Below are positions 5,883 to 13,294 of a DNA stretch of 14,765 bases, in pieces; position 1 is the stretch's first letter; every line of letters begins with the position of its first letter. The stretch is from JBFLVQ01 sp040758525. Lineage in GTDB: Bacteria > Acidobacteriota > Blastocatellia > Chloracidobacteriales > JADJPF01. The stretch spans positions 1 through 14,765 of the forward strand of contig JBFLVQ010000167.1 of NCBI GenBank assembly GCA_040758525.1, written 5' to 3'. A program made the translations under genes and the position numbers. The notes beneath the pieces are model-generated. The model was not told where the DNA came from. It searched no databases and was given only the letters and a program-made list of their open reading frames with translations.

Positions 5883-7448
5883 TCAGAACCGTTGTGTGAG
5901 TTCGAAGTAGGCGAGGTGTGCACTGTTACTGCGTGGATAGATGCTTGATGCAACACTACTGCCTTTTAATCCTCCAATATAAAATGTCAACCCCGTACGT
6001 GATGTAATGTTATAGTCTGCACTCAAGTCAATAAGTGTGCCTAAACTCTTTTTGCCACCACTAGGACGCCCAACATATCCAAATGTCCCTTTCTGAAACG
6101 CACCTCCACCTTGATAGTAGAGGTCTCGTTCATTACTGAGTCTTAGGTAACGCACATCTGTTCTAAGCGAGAGGCGCGAGTGCGGGTTGAGTCGTAGTTG
6201 AGCAAATACATCCTGATTGTTCATAAGGTTGTAGATCGGAAATCGAGCATAGATACGAGGTGTTGGTAGTATTTGAAAGAAGGTTGTATGATTGTTGTCT
6301 GAAGGGTTGCCATCGCCACTACTACGGAAGTAACCGGTGCGAATCCATGGTTTGATTCTGGTAGCAAATTTGCCAGGTTGAAAACCTGCCTCCACAGCAA
6401 TTGCCCCCGCTTGATGACTGAGATTACCCCAATCTCCAACCTGCCCTGCTCCCCACACTAGTAGATCAACTTTACTTTCTCCAGCTTTGTACACGCCTAT
6501 ATAATGCCCACCCAAGGTCGTTAATCGAATATTCTCAGTGTCAGCAATACGAGCAGAGAGAGGGCGGTTATCCGTTTTGACGGCGCCACGACCATCGTGA
6601 TAATGCAGAGTAAAAAAACGTGCTTCGCTTTCACTGCTCTTTCCTTTGAATGGTTTGGTTAGGGCGCCATAAAATAGATCCACATCCAGCTCTTTCAGGC
6701 TTCGCAATTGAAACACGCCTTCTGTCGGACGCGCACCCAGAAAGGTGAGATTGAAAGCTTTGGTATTGCGGGCGTAGTGAACACCGTCAAAACTGCGCCC
6801 TACATGTGAGAAGGTGAAAGGACCTATCAATCTATGAGCTATGTGATCACGCTTAAGCGTTGCTAGGGTTGGATCAGCAGGTATAACCTCGCTGCCATCA
6901 GCAAATTCAAATCGCCCAATTCGTAAACTGCTCGGCTTGTCGCCACTTATGCCTTTCCAGCGTACAAAAGCCTGTTTGAGTATTGCGCTAGCATCCTGTC
7001 GCTGGTTGGCAGCAAAATAGGTTGCGCCCAATCCTAATTGCCCTTGTGGCGCAGGTGCAATGGCATTATCTGGCAAATTTATCAGTGAAGGAAAAGCGCC
7101 TTCAACCTGCCAGTCGAATCTCACTTTCTGCTGCCCTATACTCAAGCGCAGCAGCATTGCAGCAAAAGTGTAATTGTCATTTGCAGCTTTAGTATCAAAA
7201 AAATCCCAATTTTCAACTCTTACACGTAGACTGCCTGAAACAATTAGACTGCCAATCTTGATTTGTGCTGGTGAAGTAGATTTTTTCTCTGCAGGTGCAT
7301 CAGGCTTTGAAGAGGAGGAGGAGTTGTTCGAAGCCGCACTATTATCTTGAGCAAATGCCATACGAGCCTGTGCGCTTAATACAAGACACATCAGTATTGT
7401 GGTCAGCAACCGTAATGCCTTGTTAAAGATCATAACGGCTTGATTCAT
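5883..7448 (-). CDS. Outer-membrane beta-barrel (alginate-export/porin type), nitrate locus
   Basis: This is a 521-residue protein with a signal peptide: MNQAVMIFNKALRLL, hydrophobic core LLTTILMCLVLSAQA, probable cleavage after MAFA before Q. A Ser/Asn/Ala-rich linker of about 30 residues follows. The rest is alternating beta-strand sequence such as LIVSGSLRVRVENWDFFD, AMLLRLSIGQQKVRFDW, SLRIGRFEFADGSEV and LNPHSRLSLRTDVRYLRL. It ends in ELTQRF, with the C-terminal Phe typical of proteins assembled by the Bam machinery. The overall pattern fits the alginate_export/OprD-like barrel domain seen in many acidobacterial and proteobacterial porins. It is last in the nrtABD operon, 25 bases after nrtD, so it likely lets nitrate cross the outer membrane (inference). 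The start at 7448 is set by AAGGAG at 6 bases. An upstream in-frame start (7511) would add 21 residues and overlap nrtD. Confidence 0.8.
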   Translation of the reverse strand: MNQAVMIFNKALRLLTTILMCLVLSAQARMAFAQDNSAASNNSSSSSKPDAPAEKKSTSPAQIKIGSLIVSGSLRVRVENWDFFDTKAANDNYTFAAMLLRLSIGQQKVRFDWQVEGAFPSLINLPDNAIAPAPQGQLGLGATYFAANQRQDASAILKQAFVRWKGISGDKPSSLRIGRFEFADGSEVIPADPTLATLKRDHIAHRLIGPFTFSHVGRSFDGVHYARNTKAFNLTFLGARPTEGVFQLRSLKELDVDLFYGALTKPFKGKSSESEARFFTLHYHDGRGAVKTDNRPLSARIADTENIRLTTLGGHYIGVYKAGESKVDLLVWGAGQVGDWGNLSHQAGAIAVEAGFQPGKFATRIKPWIRTGYFRSSGDGNPSDNNHTTFFQILPTPRIYARFPIYNLMNNQDVFAQLRLNPHSRLSLRTDVRYLRLSNERDLYYQGGGAFQKGTFGYVGRPSGGKKSLGTLIDLSADYNITSRTGLTFYIGGLKGSSVASSIYPRSNSAHLAYFELTQRF

Positions 7449-7454
7449 ATGTGT

Positions 7455-7460
7455 CTCCTT
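7455..7460 (-). promoter_or_regulatory. Shine-Dalgarno AAGGAG of the barrel gene
   Basis: Minus-strand AAGGAG sits 6 bases before ATG 7448 and decides that start over the longer frame beginning at 7511. It lies in the 25-base gap after nrtD, so the barrel gene is translated from its own site within the operon. Confidence 0.7.
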
Positions 7461-7473
7461 TTCTGTATTCGTT

Positions 7474-8310
7474 TTACGACAGCACATAACCTGATCTGTG
7501 CGCAAACGCATCTCTCAATAGGTAGAACAATCGATCATAGATTTTGACATATTCGGGTAGATGCACCATTGCACGTTTATCGCGAGGACGCTCGATAGGT
7601 ACATTTATGATCTCACCAATAGTTGCCTCTGGCCCATTTGTCATTACCACGATCTGATCAGACAAAAAAATTGCTTCCTCAATATCATGTGTCACCATCA
7701 CGACTGTCTCGGTTTGATTGTCTAGACTCCATAGATTAAGCAACTCTTCTTGAAGCGATGATCTGGTCAATGCATCGAGTGCGCCAAATGGCTCGTCAAG
7801 CAGTAGGACTTTAGGGTGAATGGCGAAAGCACGCGCAATGGCTACCCGCTGCTTCATTCCACCAGAGATCTGGCGCGGCATTTTGTCACGATGCTCCCAG
7901 AGCCCCACTATGCGTAGGAACCGCTCAACAAGCTCTGTCTTCTCTGATTTTGATCTATTTGTGACAACTGCATCGACGGCCTCATAAATATTTTCCCAAA
8001 CTGAGAGCCAAGGCAGCAGGCTGTAGTGTTGAAAGACGATACCACGATCTGGGCCAGGACCATAAATTCGTTTGCCTGCTAGTATGACTTCCCCTTCAGT
8101 GGGACTTACCAGACCACCTATGGCATTAAGTATTGTTGATTTACCACAACCTGAATGGCCAATTAATGAGACGATCTGCCCATGCTCGATAGCCAGATTG
8201 ACATTACGCACTGCGACAAAGCGTCCAGTCGAAGTAGGAAAGCTGATCGTGAGATTTCTTATCTGTAGATAACAAGTATTGAGATTTGCATCCGACATAT
8301 CAGGCTTCAT
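7474..8310 (-). CDS. nrtD: Nitrate ABC transporter ATP-binding protein
   Basis: This 278-residue cytosolic ATPase energises the NrtB permease. All ABC motifs are present: Walker A GHSGCGKST (51-59), Q-loop VFQHYSLLPW (Q94), signature ISGGMKQR (148-155), Walker B VLLLDEP (168-174, catalytic E173), D-loop GALD and switch His in MVTHD (H208). The HYSLLPWLSVWENI stretch is typical of the NrtD/SsuB/TauB group, and the C-terminal NVPIERPRDKRA belongs to the same group. Specificity for nitrate comes from the neighbours. It overlaps the nrtB end by 11 bases, and AAAGG precedes ATG 8310 by about 6 bases. ATG 8298 (MSDANL) is an alternative. There is no NrtC-like ATPase/sensor fusion, so the ABC dimer is presumably an NrtD homodimer. 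Confidence 0.92.
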   Translation of the reverse strand: MKPDMSDANLNTCYLQIRNLTISFPTSTGRFVAVRNVNLAIEHGQIVSLIGHSGCGKSTILNAIGGLVSPTEGEVILAGKRIYGPGPDRGIVFQHYSLLPWLSVWENIYEAVDAVVTNRSKSEKTELVERFLRIVGLWEHRDKMPRQISGGMKQRVAIARAFAIHPKVLLLDEPFGALDALTRSSLQEELLNLWSLDNQTETVVMVTHDIEEAIFLSDQIVVMTNGPEATIGEIINVPIERPRDKRAMVHLPEYVKIYDRLFYLLRDAFAHRSGYVLS

Positions 8311-9178
8311 AAGACACCTTTCTTGCTACTAGATCAATAAAGCGATCGAGTAGTAACCCCATACCTCCAATCATCAGAATGGCTGACATTACTCGCTCAA
8401 GGCTGAGTGCATTCCAGCTATCCCAAACGAAGAAGCCTATGCCGATCCCACCTGATAACATCTCACCTGCAACTATTACAAGCCATGCCACTCCTAGGCT
8501 CAGGCGTAATCCAGTAAGGATATGCGGTAAGCTGTAGGGAATAAGAATCTTTCTCAAATAACGGCTTCGTGAAAACCCAAATGCCCGCCCAATAATCTTA
8601 TGATCTTCGGGTAGTGAAGCTACGCCAAAGGTGGTATTGATAAGTGTCGGCCATAGCGAGGTTATAAAGATGACAAATACCGTAGCTGAGCCAGCAGATT
8701 TGAATGCAGCAAGGCCAAGAGGAAACCATGCGAGAGGAGAGACAGGTCGCAAGATCTGCACTATCGGATTGAAGAGCCGGCGAAATAGTGGCTGAGCGCC
8801 CATAATAACCCCTGCAGGAATGGCAACTAGCACCCCTAGACCAAACCCTATAAAGACACGCTGCAGTGAGCTTACCATCTGAATGGCAATACCCTTATCG
8901 TTAGGCCCATTGTCATAGAAAGGATTGCTTACCAGTTGCCAAAAGACTTTAAGCACAGCCAACGGGCCTGGTAATTGATACGCCGTGACAGCACTAATGA
9001 TAGCCCAAACTACCATTAGTAATCCGAACCCTGCCAGTGTGTAGACGAGGCTTACACCAAACTGCCTGACACGGTTAGCAAGTAGAGCAAATTGTGTAAA
9101 TGGTAGTCTATTCAATATCTTTGATATCCAGGTCGATTCAACATAGATCTCTTCATTGATAACTTTTTCCTCATTCAT
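8300..9178 (-). CDS. nrtB: Nitrate ABC transporter permease
   Basis: This is a 292-residue inner-membrane permease of the NrtB/SsuC (BPD_transp_1) family, with about 40 cytosolic residues before the first helix (45-66) and roughly six membrane segments. The cytoplasmic coupling loop IGRAFGFSRSRYLRKILIP (196-214) is the EAA motif contacting NrtD. Nitrate-type signatures include QILRPVSPLAWFPLGLAAF (141-159), FITSLWPTLINTTFGV (171-186) and EMLSGGIGIGFFVWDSWN (239-256), which are characteristic of NrtB over SsuC. The gene overlaps nrtA by ATGA (start 9178, nrtA stop 9175) and has GGAGG 9-10 bases upstream inside the nrtA end, showing tight operon coupling. Confidence 0.93.
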   Translation of the reverse strand: MNEEKVINEEIYVESTWISKILNRLPFTQFALLANRVRQFGVSLVYTLAGFGLLMVVWAIISAVTAYQLPGPLAVLKVFWQLVSNPFYDNGPNDKGIAIQMVSSLQRVFIGFGLGVLVAIPAGVIMGAQPLFRRLFNPIVQILRPVSPLAWFPLGLAAFKSAGSATVFVIFITSLWPTLINTTFGVASLPEDHKIIGRAFGFSRSRYLRKILIPYSLPHILTGLRLSLGVAWLVIVAGEMLSGGIGIGFFVWDSWNALSLERVMSAILMIGGMGLLLDRFIDLVARKVSYEA

Positions 9179-10428
9179 GACTTGATTCCTCCATAAGCTT
9201 TGAGCGCTCCATCAGGATTGGCTGGATCAAAACTGACTTTGTCTATATCAGCAATGAACGGCTGCATATCATCTTGGGGAGCTTTAATGTTCATCTCACT
9301 AGCGACTTCACGATAGAGATCTTGCAAGATCAGTTTATCGGCCACTTGCCGATAGTCAGGAGACTGTTTCAAATACTTGAAGCGGACGTATTGAGCCATA
9401 AACCAGATAGCATGAGATTTGCGTGGAAGGTTCACCATTCCATCGTTATAGAAAAGCATATAGTCATCTTTGTAGGTATACTGACCTTGATCACAACCTA
9501 GATCATAAGTTCCTAGCAACCGTGCTTCTATAACATTGGTAGGAGCATTAACATAAGATTGGCGTGCTAATACCTCAGCAGCTTGTTTGCGATTCTTGAG
9601 GTTATCGAGCCAGATTGAAGCCTCTAGCACTGCACGCATAATAGCTTTCAGTTCGTCGCGACGCTTGACACTAAACTCTTTGTTAACAACCAGTGCCTTC
9701 TCTGGATGATGTTTCCAAATATCCTGACTGGAAATATGTGTAATGCCTATGCCTTGTTGTACTGCTACACCATTCCAGGGTTCACCAACACTATAGCCAT
9801 CCATATTGCCAACCGACATATTAGCAACCATCTGAGGTGGTGGAATGGTGATTATCTTGACCGTATTTTGATCAATACCTGCTGCCGCCAGCCAGTAGCG
9901 CAACCATAAGTCGTGAGTGCCTCCAGGAAAGGTCATTGCGAATGTTACCGTCTTCTTAGCCTTCATAGACTCTACAACAGACGCAACCTTGGCAACTTCT
10001 CGAAAGCCTACTTTGTCACAGAAATCTTTGGAAAGAGTGATCGCCTGGCCATTATTGTTGAGAACCATGGCTATCTGCATCTCACTGCCAGCACTACCAC
10101 CAATGCCTGTGTAGACTGAAAAAGGCATGCCGAAAAGACAATGTGCGCCTTGAAGATCACCAATGAGAATCTTGTCTCGTATGTTCGCCCAAGAAGCCTC
10201 TTTAGTAACTTCTACATCAACACCATGCTTGTTATACAAGCCAAGCTCATGAGCCATAACAATAGATGCACAATCGGTAAGTGGAATAAAACCGATCCTG
10301 ATCTTACTGCCCTTGGGCTCACCTGTTCCGCGCGATCCTTGTGAAGAGCAACCATTAAAGAGAATCGTTGATGCGCCAGCCCATCCTCCTGCAGCAATTA
10401 GATTGTGAAGAAAAGTTCGTCTTCTCAT
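9175..10428 (-). CDS. nrtA: Nitrate-binding protein of ABC transporter (lipoprotein)
   Basis: Read from ATG 10428 the product has 417 residues. MRRRTFLHNL with a following Gly/Ala-rich core resembles a twin-arginine signal, and ILFNGC gives a lipobox-like Cys27, comparable with cyanobacterial NrtA, so it is probably a membrane-anchored periplasmic binding protein. Family stretches are IRIGFIPLTDCASIVMAHELGLY, divided here as IRIGFIPLTDC and ASIVMAHELGLY, plus EASWANIRDK, LNNNGQAIT, FPGGTHDLWLRYWLAAAGI and YSVGEPWN. W80, Q128 and H172 and the Lys of PEKALV sit where the nitrate ligands of cyanobacterial NrtA lie (family knowledge). The frame extends upstream: ATG 10524 has AAAGG at 6 bases and would add 32 residues to the signal region, so the true start is uncertain. 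nrtA is the first gene of nrtA-nrtB-nrtD-barrel, divergent from the nitrate reductase. Confidence 0.9.
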   Translation of the reverse strand: MRRRTFLHNLIAAGGWAGASTILFNGCSSQGSRGTGEPKGSKIRIGFIPLTDCASIVMAHELGLYNKHGVDVEVTKEASWANIRDKILIGDLQGAHCLFGMPFSVYTGIGGSAGSEMQIAMVLNNNGQAITLSKDFCDKVGFREVAKVASVVESMKAKKTVTFAMTFPGGTHDLWLRYWLAAAGIDQNTVKIITIPPPQMVANMSVGNMDGYSVGEPWNGVAVQQGIGITHISSQDIWKHHPEKALVVNKEFSVKRRDELKAIMRAVLEASIWLDNLKNRKQAAEVLARQSYVNAPTNVIEARLLGTYDLGCDQGQYTYKDDYMLFYNDGMVNLPRKSHAIWFMAQYVRFKYLKQSPDYRQVADKLILQDLYREVASEMNIKAPQDDMQPFIADIDKVSFDPANPDGALKAYGGIKS

Positions 10429-10641
10429 TTCAGGTATTAATCCTTTCGAAGCCCAATGGTTCAATGGCAGTATTTTTCTGGTAAACCTGAAATGCAAACC
10501 TAGTGCCATTACTACAGATATCATCACGAGCCTTTAGTTTGCCCTCTGAATCATGTCTGCCTTGCCTGCTATCCTATGCTATAGACAGAGATTATTGTTG
10601 GCTTCTAGATAAACCGATTGAGCCCAAATCTAGCATCAGAT

Positions 10642-10663
10642 AGTTTTACAAAATTGTAAAACT
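10642..10663. promoter_or_regulatory. Perfect palindrome, ACAA-AA-TTGT operator candidate (copy 1)
   Basis: Arms AGTTTTACAA and TTGTAAAACT (10 bases each, exact) flank a 2-base AA centre. It is 118 bases upstream of nrtA ATG 10524 and 214 bases upstream of ATG 10428. It is the longest of three related sites in this spacer and is probably the site acting on the transporter operon. Confidence 0.6.
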
Positions 10664-10722
10664 AAAGATTGAAAGCCACAATTATGTGTGTTTTTACTCA
10701 TGGTAGACTTGTGAAAGCGGTC

Positions 10723-10738
10723 TGTGTATCGATACACA
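10723..10738. promoter_or_regulatory. 16-base perfect palindrome with CRP/FNR-like geometry
   Basis: TGTGTATCGATACACA is an exact palindrome. The layout TGTGT-N6-ACACA has the same length and half-site spacing as the CRP consensus TGTGA-N6-TCACA, with one base per half-site changed. It does not fit the NtcA pattern GTA-N8-TAC. It lies between copies 1 and 2 of the other palindrome, roughly mid-spacer. Confidence 0.5.
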
Positions 10739-10926
10739 TTATTAAACTGAGCCTTGTATTGAAAGTTAAGGATATATAACTATTCCATGTAGAGGGTGAA
10801 AGATTATCTGATCGAATTATTACTTACCCATTATACTAGCTCGATTATTATCTACATTTTTATTCTCAGTTAACCAGCTAAATATTCCTGCTGCTCTCCG
10901 CAATACAATATTCAAATTTATTAAAA

Positions 10927-10940
10927 TTACAAAATTGTAA
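10927..10940. promoter_or_regulatory. ACAA-AA-TTGT palindrome (copy 2)
   Basis: TTACAA-AA-TTGTAA is a 14-base exact inverted repeat sharing the core of copy 1. It lies about 212 bases upstream of the nitrate reductase ATG. Its centre is 30 bases (about three helical turns) from copy 3, so both could be bound on the same face. Confidence 0.55.
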
Positions 10941-10957
10941 GTAATAGATTATTGGCC

Positions 10958-10969
10958 TACAAATTTGTG
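10958..10969. promoter_or_regulatory. ACAA-AT-TTGT palindrome (copy 3)
   Basis: TACAA-AT-TTGTG contains the 10-base exact palindrome ACAAATTTGT at 10959-10968. It is weaker than copies 1 and 2 outside the core. It is 183 bases upstream of the nitrate reductase ATG. Confidence 0.45.
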
Positions 10970-11069
10970 ATTATATCTTTAAATCACACTGACCATCACA
11001 GACATAACTTCTGGAACTAATAACTCTAGCAACTATCCATAGATAAATGCATAAAGCAATCTACTGGCA

Positions 11070-11086
11070 AGAGCCTGACCGGCTCT
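11070..11086 (+). other. Small hairpin in the nitrate reductase leader
   Basis: AGAGCC (11070-11075) and GGCTCT (11081-11086) pair around TGACC. It lies 66 bases before the reductase ATG. Assimilatory nitrate genes of some bacteria use leader hairpins bound by ANTAR proteins (NasR/NasT), but the paired hexaloop motif of those leaders is not evident here and no T-run follows. Its role is unknown. Confidence 0.3.
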
Positions 11087-11142
11087 GGTACATATCTTGC
11101 ACTTCATTAGCACGACTTAGTCTATACACTGAAAATTTCCTT

Positions 11143-11147
11143 GAGGA
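11143..11147 (+). promoter_or_regulatory. Shine-Dalgarno GAGGA setting the nitrate reductase start
   Basis: GAGGA ends 5 bases before ATG 11153. It lies inside the codons that would follow an upstream in-frame TTG (11141), which therefore is unlikely to be the start. Confidence 0.65.
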
Positions 11148-11152
11148 CTTCG

Positions 11153-13279
11153 ATGAATGGATTATTACAGGATCAATTGTCTCAAAAACCAGTAGCGATC
11201 AAGCAGGCATCTACTGCGACTCACTGCCCATATTGTGCATTGCAGTGTGCAATGCACATTTATATTCAAGATGAAAAGCCTTTAGTTACAGGTAACACGA
11301 CATTTCCAGTAAATAAGGGATCACTCTGCATCAAGGGCTGGTCTGCTACTGCTACGCTTACTCATTCGGATCGACTGCTTGCTCCTCTTGCACGTAACTC
11401 ACACGGTATACTTGTACCAGTTAGCTGGGATGAAGCGCTTGATCGTGTAGCGCAGGGCATTAGTGATGCACAAGCACGATATGGATTGGATGCCGTCGGT
11501 GTATTTGGTGGAGGCGCTCTTACCAACGAGAAGGCATATCTATTGGGCAAGTTCGCCCGTGTCGCACTTGGCACATCGAATATTGATTACAATGGCCGTT
11601 TCTGTATGTCGAGTGGGGCGGCTGCCAGTATAAAAGCGTTTGGTGTTGATCGTGGGCTGCCTTTCCCATTGGAAGATATCGCACAGGCAGAAGTGATACT
11701 TCTGGTTGGTAGCAATGTTGCTGAAACAATGCCGCCTGTCATGCAATATTTCGATTCTCAACGCGTTAATGGTGGCAAGCTTATTCTTGTAGATCCACGT
11801 TTCTCGCTTACTGCACAATCGGCTACCCTTCACCTTTGTCTCACACCAGGTTCAGATGCAGCACTAGCCAATGGGCTGTTGCATATACTTGTGCGTGAAG
11901 GTCTGATAGACACAGACTATATTCTAGATCATACCGAAGGATTCGATGAAGTTCGTAGTACGGTTGCTACTTACTGGCCTGAGCGGGTTGAGCGTATTAC
12001 TGGTGTGCCAGAATCGCAGTTGATCGAAGCAGCCCATATGTTGGGCAAAGCAAAAACTGTAATGATATTGACGGCACGTGGCGCTGAACAACAAGCACAG
12101 GGCGTAGCTAATACACTAGCTTATATAAATATTGCACTATCGCTAGGTATGGTTGGCAGGCCTTTTAGCGGCTACGGTTGTCTCACTGGTCAGGGTAATG
12201 GTCAAGGCGGACGTGAACATGGACAGAAAGCCGATCAATTGCCTGGCTATCGCAAAATTGATGATCTCAAGGCTCGTCACCATATCGCCAAAGTCTGGAA
12301 TGTAGCAGAAACGCAGATTCCCCAGGCGGGTAAATCTGCTTTTGAAATGCTGGATTCGCTTGGACACCCAGGTGGTGTTTATGCGCTTTTTGTTATGGCT
12401 TCTAACATTGCGGTCTCTGCTCCGGATACGCTACGTGTAAAGGATAGACTTCAGGCGCTAGATTTTCTTGTCGTATCCGATTTCTTTCTCTCAGAGACCG
12501 CTGAGCTTGCTGATGTAGTGCTTCCTTCGGCTCAATGGGCTGAAGAGGAGGGCACCCTAACAAATCTTGAAGGTAGAGTCATTCTACGCAAGCGAGTTTG
12601 TTATCCACCTAGTGGTGTTCGTAATGATATTGAAATATTGTGCGCGCTAGCAGCGCGACTGGGCAAAGCAGCCTTCTTTCAGTTTGATAACCCTCGGGAA
12701 ATCTTTGAAGAACTGCGGCGGGCAAGTCAGGGTGGAGCTGCCGATTACTATGGTATTACCTATGAAAAGATTGAAGCCAATAATGGTGTATTCTGGCCCT
12801 GCCCAGCAGAAGATCATCCTGGCACACCACGAATGTTCACTAATGGTTTTCCCAATGGCCGCGCACGCTTCCATGCAGTACGACACCAATCGCCTGCTGA
12901 AGAACCAGATCAGGATTATCCTCTCTATTTAACTACAGGGCGTATTCTCGCCCAATATCAATCAGGGACACAGACCCGTCGCATCGCTAACCTTGAGCAG
13001 ATTGCCCCAGAACCTCTAGCTCTGTTGCATCCCTGTGTAGCGAAACGCTATGGCTTATCAGATGGAGATACCATAACACTAGCGACACGACGTAGTAGTG
13101 TGGTGTTAAAAGCCCAAATTAGCAATCGTATACGCGAAGATACCGTGTTTGTGCCTTTTCACTGGGGTGGCTTACAATCAGCCAACCGTCTGACCAACCC
13201 GGCATTAGATCCCATTAGCAAGATGCCTGAATTTAAGGTCTGTGCGGTTCGCATTGAACCATTCCTAAACAATAGATAA
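11153..13279 (+). CDS. nasA: Assimilatory nitrate reductase catalytic subunit (molybdopterin, NarB/NasC type)
   Basis: This 708-residue cytosolic enzyme reduces nitrate to nitrite with Mo-bis-MGD and one [4Fe-4S] cluster. Cluster ligands are C25, C28, C32 and C59 (HCPYCALQCAM and GSLCIKGW), and K61 lies where the electron-transfer lysine is expected. NGRFCMSSGAA places C151 as the likely molybdenum ligand. Molybdopterin-binding stretches follow (LLVGSNVAETMPP, LILVDPRFS, FSGYGCLTGQGNGQGGREHG within 12169-12222, read in parts). The C-terminal molydop_binding domain begins near YPLYLTTGRILAQYQSGTQT and contains HPCVAKRYGLSDGD and FVPFHWGG. Length matches cyanobacterial NarB and Bacillus NasC (about 710-715). 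It lacks the extra C-terminal [2Fe-2S] domain of Klebsiella-type NasA, so electrons must come from a partner, possibly the flavoprotein 15 bases downstream. The frame can be extended to TTG 11141, but GAGGA favours ATG 11153. Confidence 0.93.
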   Translation: MNGLLQDQLSQKPVAIKQASTATHCPYCALQCAMHIYIQDEKPLVTGNTTFPVNKGSLCIKGWSATATLTHSDRLLAPLARNSHGILVPVSWDEALDRVAQGISDAQARYGLDAVGVFGGGALTNEKAYLLGKFARVALGTSNIDYNGRFCMSSGAAASIKAFGVDRGLPFPLEDIAQAEVILLVGSNVAETMPPVMQYFDSQRVNGGKLILVDPRFSLTAQSATLHLCLTPGSDAALANGLLHILVREGLIDTDYILDHTEGFDEVRSTVATYWPERVERITGVPESQLIEAAHMLGKAKTVMILTARGAEQQAQGVANTLAYINIALSLGMVGRPFSGYGCLTGQGNGQGGREHGQKADQLPGYRKIDDLKARHHIAKVWNVAETQIPQAGKSAFEMLDSLGHPGGVYALFVMASNIAVSAPDTLRVKDRLQALDFLVVSDFFLSETAELADVVLPSAQWAEEEGTLTNLEGRVILRKRVCYPPSGVRNDIEILCALAARLGKAAFFQFDNPREIFEELRRASQGGAADYYGITYEKIEANNGVFWPCPAEDHPGTPRMFTNGFPNGRARFHAVRHQSPAEEPDQDYPLYLTTGRILAQYQSGTQTRRIANLEQIAPEPLALLHPCVAKRYGLSDGDTITLATRRSSVVLKAQISNRIREDTVFVPFHWGGLQSANRLTNPALDPISKMPEFKVCAVRIEPFLNNR

Positions 13280-13294
13280 TTATAGGAGCATAAA

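Larger units (their letters stand above)
10429..11152. promoter_or_regulatory. Divergent regulatory region of the nitrate locus
   Basis: This 724-base AT-rich spacer separates nrtA (minus) from the nitrate reductase gene (plus). It is unusually long for a simple bacterial divergent promoter. It contains three related palindromes (10642-10663, 10927-10940, 10958-10969), a 16-base palindrome (10723-10738) and a small hairpin (11070-11086). I saw no sigma-54 type -24/-12 element (TGGC-N8-TTGC spacing) and no confident sigma-70 pair, only AT-rich -10-like stretches such as TATATC at 10972 and GATATATAAC at 10771. Frames within it lack ribosome sites and family resemblance. Confidence 0.6.

Noticed and set aside
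11070..11086. NasR/NasT ANTAR-type leader antiterminator
   Set aside because: Only one small hairpin with a 5-base loop is seen, not the paired hexaloop structure, and no terminator with U-run follows before the reductase start.
10429..11152. Possible sigma-54 promoter for nitrogen genes
   Set aside because: I looked on both strands for TGGC and TTGC at the proper spacing. TTGGC at 10952 and CTGGCA at 11064 have no matching -12 element.
11047..11274. 75-codon plus-strand frame overlapping the nitrate reductase start
   Set aside because: It has no ribosome binding site, no family resemblance, and runs out of frame into the clear reductase coding region. A leader peptide is not supported.
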